This document shows, one piece after another, positions 58,559-64,000 of a stretch of DNA of 64,000 nucleotides (position 1 is the first letter of the stretch; each line of letters begins with the position of its first letter). A program made the translations under genes and the position numbers. The stretch lies in assembly GCA_032622095.1 (NCBI GenBank), contig CP136066.1, positions 109,077,319 through 109,141,318 of the forward strand, given 5' to 3'. The notes beneath the pieces are model-generated. The model was given only the letters and a program-made list of their open reading frames with translations, searched no databases and was not told where the DNA came from. This stretch comes from Siphonodentalium dalli. Lineage: Eukaryota > Mollusca > Scaphopoda > Gadilida > Siphonodentaliidae.

Positions 58559-60177
58559 GGGTATGTTCATACGCTGGCAAAATTGCACTGCAAACTTCAA
58601 AAATGCCATGCCCGATTGTCATTTAGTTAGCTGGCATTTTTGCCGGCTGTCGACTAGCTCGTGCTCCGTCGTGGCTGGTCGACAACAATCAACGATAATT
58701 TATGATAACGGCGTGTACCTCTTTGCCGGTCGCCATAAAGCGAGGCCACTAACAATAATTGCTGGTGTCCGTGTTGTCCTTGATACGAACTGTGTATCGG
58801 GGAGGGGCACTGGTAGAACAGTTTGTTCTCAGTGATTGTCATACACACTTAGTTATACGTGTATACAGTGCTAGGTTATACCCGGCGTGGTATAAAGAGT
58901 ACCGAAAGTGATACTTATCCAAATCATAATTGTGGGAGCTAGGGGAAGGGCCCTGGCAAAATGGGCACAAACAGTGTCGCCAACTTCACCAAATATATAA
59001 GATTTATGGAGGCAATTTCTCATTTATAAATTGCCACGTAACGATAGGAATTGCACATTGAGAGGTCCCGATTTTCGGCCATGTCGTGGTTCGAATCCGT
59101 GCCAATATCGTCTAGCCCAGACTGCGATGATCGTATATCCACTGTATTGATGTAACATAGTTATTTTGAAAGTGATGTTGCTTGTGTCATGGTGCATGGG
59201 GTCTTGAAAGTAGTGAAACTTATTAGTCTATGGCATTGATAAAGCATATATGTATACAAATACATTCTAACTCGCATGGACAACGCAGGATAGCCCAGTT
59301 AGCTAATATATATATATGAACATCCTCAAGTATTTCCATAAACCTATTTCAATCAAGGCAATACTTTACCACCGGGGACGTGTGCCAGGGATGGATCTCC
59401 ATCGTACAACAGTTCATGCCTAACACAACATCAGTGGGAAATTTCCGATCAAAATATTTTGAATTTTGTGCTGATAATTTGATAGACCAAATTGTATTAA
59501 GTGTGATATTTGCTGTTTTAGACCGAAAGAGCGAAGTATTTATTGAAATATAGTTGAGAATTATCAACCATAGGGGGTGCTACGATGGGAATTTCCAATA
59601 GTTGGAACGTTTGATAATACATATTCAGATTAAATAGTGTATGTTACAAGGGAGACCGTGCATGCATGCATGCATGCATACATGCATGTTGTGGTACTTT
59701 TTTTTAGTGAATTGCCAATCATGGATATTAGGTTAGGAATTTCAACAGACAGTTTGAAAGCTTGTGGTGCCAGTTGAAAAACACCAATATAAGGCGGGTG
59801 TGTACCAATGGGATTTTTCGAAAGTAGGAAAGTCGTCGATTTTCTTCGTTGCGCCATGTGCTGACCCATCTCTATGTGGCGTTTATGGTACTCATATATC
59901 AGCAGTATCCCATCGATGGAGCTGGCCGTGGCGATATCACATTCCAACATATCAAGTGACATTATTTTGACTGGCCTAAGAATACCAACACGCACTGTGT
60001 TCTGAATATATTGTAACAGCTCAGCGTTATCAGCAATCACGCAAAAAACCGCTGCCGCACATGATCACTACTAACGCTGATTTGTTGACAACTGGCAGAA
60101 ATTAATCCGTTTTGGCAATTTTGCAGCTGGCATTTTTGCAGTTTGAAGTGCAATATTGCCAGCGTATTAACGTACCC
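58559..60177. mobile_element. Harbinger-like TIR element in the first intron
   Basis: Left GGGTATGTTCATACGCTGGC then AAAATTGCACTGCAAACTTC. The right end is the inverse, finishing TTAACGTACCC (60177). Flanks are TAA (58556-58558) and TTA (60178-60180), both TWA triplets but not identical. Repeated TGCCAGCTG-type motifs lie inside each end. A 136-codon minus frame (59630-60040, starting MIADNAELLQYIQN) has no family I recognise. Part of the interior (59390-59600) is the TTTCCAAC-type dispersed repeat. Confidence 0.65.
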
Positions 60178-60439
60178 TTATACTCGTATAATTTACATGC
60201 ATATACAGGTATGCTATATTGTGAAATAAACATGTTTACACCAAACTATTGACACCTTTACTGAACATGATATCGTTTCGGAGAGATAACTATTTCTTAA
60301 TACTAAATAATATTGATCTGTGATTGAATCTTTATGAAAATCACAAAAAATAACACTGACACTGTTAATGGGTACCCTAATTAGTTCATTAGCTCAAATA
60401 CACACGTAGAATGATATTACTATAATATGTTGACTTGAC

Positions 60440-60525
60440 TAGAAACGTATTTTATTTGCATATGATACAAAATGTATCGGGGCACAAGTTTGTTCAACTT
60501 AAGAAGCCCCTCTCCCAATACATAA
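60440..60525 (-). repeat. LINE 3' tail, copy 4 of 5
   Basis: Minus strand: GGGAGAGGGGCTTCTTAAGT, AAACTTGTGCCCCGATAC and AAATAAAATACGTTTCTAG. Confidence 0.7.
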
Positions 60526-60844
60526 TAATAAATAATAATAAACTGTTTTTGGCATGAAATCCAGGAATAAGTTCGCCTAATTGTAAAATACGACATCTTT
60601 TCCGAGAACACATACCATGCTTGTGATATAATTTTGTTATCTAAATTTGCAAGGAATCCACTATTTTGAAGATGTAGCTATGTTATGGCAGGATATCAAC
60701 ATTGAAATGAGCCATGATATCCGCTCTTATACTTTCAATTAGAACAACATATGTGGGGGAAAGTGGGAAATTGCATCATATGTATTCAATCTGTACACAT
60801 GTTGATTATATATTGAACAAGTATGTTAATTGTCAATTGTTTGT

Positions 60845-60930
60845 TGGAAAGGGGCGTCAATAAGTTAGCAATAACTTGTGCCCCAATCCAGTTAGCTATT
60901 TTTGCTAATAAAATTTGTTTAAGCTAACAA
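60845..60930 (+). repeat. LINE 3' tail, copy 5 of 5
   Basis: GGAAAGGGGCGTCAATAAGTT-type start, AACTTGTGCCCCAATCC and CTAATAAAATTTGTTTAAG. It ends about 50 bp downstream of the first LolA-like exon donor. Confidence 0.7.
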
Positions 60931-60981
60931 GTATGTCTGAAATGTCGTATAATACTATACCACTGCCACATGTGTACTCAC

Positions 60982-61110
60982 CCGTGGAGAAATCGTGTAC
61001 TTCCGTCAGTAACCGAGATCCGTACGGTGAAAGTCCAGGTAATGGCACGTGATCCCATCTCATCAGCTTGCTGTCATAGTCGTAGAATTCCTGCGACGAC
61101 ATTGATATCG
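60982..61110 (-). CDS. LolA-like gene, first exon identified
   Basis: Donor ACG G, then GTGAGT (60981-60976), phase 1. It encodes EFYDYDSKLMRWDHVPLPGL and SPYGSRLLTEVHDFSTG. Two acceptors are possible: GTCGCAG at 61091 (phase 0, starts EFYDYD) or CCATTAG at 61111 (phase 1, adds ISMSSQ). The second gives the more family-like lead-in. A signal peptide exon must lie further right and was not recognised. Confidence 0.75.
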
Positions 61111-62301
61111 CTAATGGTAAATGTTTGAAGTTATGACTGTCAAGTTTGGTTTAAAGACATATTATGGACTTGTTCAGGTGCGTGAAATTGATAAGTTTGT
61201 ACTCAGGTGCTATGCCAACCTGGGGAATGTAGCATTCTACGAACATCCCCGAAAATTTCAAAGAAATCGACCATACCACTCCATAGAAAACATCGTCTGA
61301 ACTACGCCCAATTGTAAATATTTACATCTCGATTCGGGACATAACCATCGGCAATAATTTAACACAAATTATTTCACCATCGAGAGTCATTGCATTCAAT
61401 TAATATATGAGAATGACGGTGTATATCGTCCATTTTGGATTAATATTCGTAACAAATAACTACTTTGAGAAAGATAATTCTCAATTTCTATTTGATCACC
61501 CTATCGGAGTGTTTCACATCACTTTAAACAATATTTATTTCTACCCTCAATTAATACATGTATACATGCAACAAGACATTGAATATTATGATTTATATGA
61601 CAGATTATAATAGAAGAGGGTGAAGAGAATCTAATAACAAGTGGGTCACCGCTTATTTGAAGTTATCTCCTCCGAGAAGAAAAGCATGTAGAATAGTATG
61701 TAGAAGGAGCGTATGGTAAGAGGCCGAGTTAAAGATAACAGGTTGAGGGGAAATGAAAATGACAAGAAAATAAAACATTAAGAATAGTATAATTATTATG
61801 AATCAGTTGCAATGGGGAAGAAGAGAAGGAAAGAGCGGGACAGAGAGTGAGTTACCACTGCTGTGTGTTTACAAGCAATCTCAAATATATCTATCTTTAT
61901 AAATTTGTTTTTTCAAAATAATGGAATGATTGACATTTAACGCAAATATAAACTGTCAAGTTTGAACACCAATACTATAATGCGTGTAAAACATGTATGC
62001 AGTGTAACCCCAAGTTTAGTAAAAGACCTTCATTTGTCAAAAAACATCTTCCATAAAAGTAGATAATTCCTCTGAAAAAACTGAACTGCACATGCACGGA
62101 GGGCAATATTTCCTCATGTTTCAAAAGAGCACCCCAGTACTCTTGGTCGAGCCACTTCATTTTGTTTGGTCAATCAAATTTACCATTTGGTATATTCAAC
62201 ATGTATATGCAGTGACGACAATCAGTTGTTCTGTAGTGTTTCTGAAATGGTATCGTAATTTGAATAAGAAACATTTGTTGCATGATAATTATATTAATAT
62301 C
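61111..62301. other. Non-coding stretch upstream of the first identified exon
   Basis: Searched for a signal peptide exon and none was convincing. AT-rich, with a purine-rich section at 61670-61860. Confidence 0.35.
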
Positions 62302-62500
62302 ATGGTTTCTCATGAAATTTCAGCAGGTGTCCGTACATGCATGGGTATGTTCTATTTTATTTATCTTGAGTATTTTTTCGCGTGCGGCATTTGTTGCATA
62401 TATATATATATTCATATGGTTTCACATGAAAGTTCAGCAGGTGTCCGTACATGCATGTGTATATTCTATTTTATTTCACTTGGGTATTTTTTCGAGTGGC
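62302..62500 (+). repeat. 115 bp tandem duplication
   Basis: GGTTTCTCATGAAATTTCAG at 62304 and GGTTTCACATGAAAGTTCAG at 62419. Both continue with CAGGTGTCCGTACATGCATG and TTCTATTTTATTT. Explains the overlapping open frames here. Confidence 0.75.
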
Positions 62501-62999
62501 CCAGTAATTCCTGTGCCTAGCAAACAAATAAGCTGTCACCACACACTTTTTTTTAGGTCCAAAATCCGAAAACAATTCGACGATGCGTGTTATGACTTTA
62601 TTTTTTTTTAATCCTCCCCAATCCATCGATGTGGATGATACAATAACATACAATAACCCATGGAGTTTCGTTTGGATGATGGTGCCCATCTAGAAACATC
62701 TCACACATGAGTACCGGACACCATTCTTCAGACAAAGGCAATTCATGTACAACAACAATAAAATAAACTCACACAACGTGACAGTCATAAGTAATGTGAT
62801 TATATAAGACGAACGTCCGCTTGACGAGTTCACCGCTCCCAAAAACAAAATCATCCAAACCCCGCGTATTAACTACTGAAATAGCATGAATATTCAATAT
62901 CTCCATATTTATTATATATATAAACGTTTGAAAGCGTGTACTTGTCAGTATCAGCGCCATACGTCTAGTACTTATATAGTGTACTAGCAGGTTAGCCCG
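62501..62999. other. Non-coding stretch
   Basis: Nothing recognised. Confidence 0.35.
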
Positions 63000-63760
63000 C
63001 CACTGGCGTGGTTCGTCTCATGGCTTTGTTCGAAAAAGCAATTGCAACAGCTTCCGAGACACGTATGCTGCACCTAGGTGTAAAATTTCGTCGAAATCCG
63101 CCAGTTTTACCCGATTTGACCTTGAATTGATCATTTTCAAGGTAAAGGTCAGGTCGGGGTCACAATTTAACCCGTCCATGACATTTCCCGCACAAAAGTA
63201 TCTCTAGGTAGCAAGTTTGAGCTCAATCGGTTCGAGTCTATAAAGGACACACACATATATATATCATTTGTGGGTACTCGTTTCAAGGTGAAGATCACCT
63301 CGGGCGGAAAAACTGACCCGATGAAATTCCTAGGAAGCCCTAAGTACGTAAGAATAACACAACACGCTCATATCTGGATACAGTCACGCTGACGTCCGGA
63401 CCCAGACGTAAGAATCACACTACACGCATGTCGCTCTTTATCAACGACACTGCGGATACGAACGCTCTTTAACTACCAACGCGATTAACCCCCACAGTGC
63501 CAATTTCTGTGACTGAGAGTGGAGAATGGGTGCTGGGAACTTCTCCAAAACGCCGCGACGACCATTCCCGTGGCTTTTTACCATTAGGTGCATGGGAAGT
63601 TTGGTCTCGATCGGTGCATCCGTTTTCGATTCTATAAAGTATATATATATTTATATATTTATAACCTTTAGATGGGAAGTTTGGTCTCGATCGGTGCAGC
63701 CGTTTTCGATTCTATAAAGTATATATATATTTATATATATTTATATACGGCAGTCTCAAA
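63000..63760 (+). repeat. Dispersed repeat with duplicated tail
   Basis: AAGTTTGAGCTCAATCGGTT at 63209 and two copies of GGGAAGTTTGGTCTCGATCG (63595 and 63674), each followed by CGTTTTCGATTCTATAAAGT and an (AT)n run. This is the type of short TE tail (TTTGxTCxxxATCGGTxCxxxCGxTTTxGA) often seen in mollusc genomes. It also contains ACGCTCTTTA variants at 63431 and 63462. Confidence 0.55.
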
Positions 63761-63807
63761 ATATATAGAGATTACATGTATATGTCGATATATCTATGTA
63801 TCATACT

Positions 63808-64000
63808 CTGATGAATGATTTTTAACGAATTTGAGCTAATACATGTTCATCAATAGATGTGAGTCGTCACTTCCAGACCATAACCATCAGCATCTCTGAT
63901 GAATGATATTAAACGAATTTGAGCTAATACATGTTCATCAATACACGTGATCCGTCACTTCCAGACCATAACCATCAGTATCTCTGATGAATGATATTAA
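63808..64000 (+). repeat. 88 bp tandem repeat, continuing past the window
   Basis: CTGATGAATGATTTTTAACG starts at 63808, 63896 and 63984, an exact 88 bp step. Units are about 90% identical and include CACTTCCAGACCATAACCAT. Confidence 0.9.

Larger units (their letters stand above)
36409..61110 (-). other. Nine-exon gene span: LolA-like single-pass membrane protein
   Basis: Exons, 5' to 3': 60982-61090 (or from 61110), 57438-57598, 54190-54294, 53698-53772, 44887-45010, 42930-43039, 41833-42012, 39115-39226 and 36409-36557. Lengths 109, 161, 105, 75, 124, 110, 180, 112 and 149 total 1,125 bases, i.e. 374 codons plus stop. All internal introns are GT-AG and every junction keeps phase (1,0,0,0,1,0,0,1). 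The product resembles invertebrate LolA-like domain proteins: EFYDYD start, GNCT, CDVWIA, TWEWYF, GPCY, ISPMRI, then a membrane helix and a lysine-rich tail. The 5' exon(s) with signal peptide were not found and may lie right of the window. The molecular function of the family is not known to me. Introns are packed with repeats. Confidence 0.85.

Noticed and set aside
59085-59105. tRNA-like B box (GGTTCGAATCC)
   Set aside because: No A box at the right distance and no foldable acceptor stem.
61975-62160. Minus frame with LPSVHVQFSFFRG as a candidate upstream LolA-like exon
   Set aside because: No splice pair gives a phase match to the exon at 61 kb, and the similarity is too weak.

Overview
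The window is AT-rich animal nuclear DNA, probably from a marine lophotrochozoan and most likely a mollusc. The grounds are: intron-containing genes with GT/AG junctions; first exons of AA15-type lytic polysaccharide monooxygenase-like proteins; a LolA-like transmembrane protein gene of an invertebrate type; CR1/L2/Jockey-like LINEs; and many MITEs, Harbinger, hAT, piggyBac-like and mariner-like elements. No species can be named from the sequence. Family names come from motif recognition only, because no database search was possible.

Host genes. All three supported host loci are on the minus strand. (1) A chain of nine coding exons, 61.1 kb to 36.4 kb, can be spliced by hand. Each internal junction has GT/AG borders and matching phase, and the exons join into 374 codons plus a stop. 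The product has an extracellular LolA-like region, one membrane helix and a short lysine-rich tail; the 5' end (signal peptide) was not found. (2) Two first exons of AA15-LPMO-like proteins lie at 2.74-2.93 kb and 25.31-25.48 kb. They share one phase-0 donor position, and neither has the family's N-terminal histidine. Later exons were not found.

Mobile DNA, left to right. A piggyBac-type MITE with hairpins inside hairpins (14-412). A LINE 3' fragment with a conserved tail (4.1-5.6 kb). A LINE of about 9 kb on the minus strand (about 7.9-17.15 kb), broken by four insertions, one of which carries a Harbinger inside it. TTAA-flanked MITEs (17.6, 27.0, 34.3, 35.0 and 39.6 kb). GATTGTCCA-type MITEs (18.8 and 36.7 kb). 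A 1.27 kb TIR element (26.6 kb). A LINE fragment split by a mariner-type MITE (28.6-29.2 kb). A 3,025 bp TIR element with a C2H2 zinc-finger ORF inside a degenerate satellite (29.8-32.8 kb). A LINE ORF1-only insertion (42.2-42.9 kb). A giant 4.68 kb palindrome of about 180 bp units (47.14-51.82 kb) inside a separate minisatellite (47.0-53.2 kb). A second Harbinger-like element (58.56-60.18 kb). Dispersed tandem repeats run to the right edge.

The strongest items for follow-up are the hand-spliced LolA-like gene, the multiply nested LINE with exact target duplications, the zinc-finger-bearing TIR element with CAC/GTG ends and a 5 bp duplication, the foldback palindrome, the His1-less AA15 exons, and a dispersed decamer, ACGCTCTTTA, that recurs far above chance and often as pairs about 42 bp apart.
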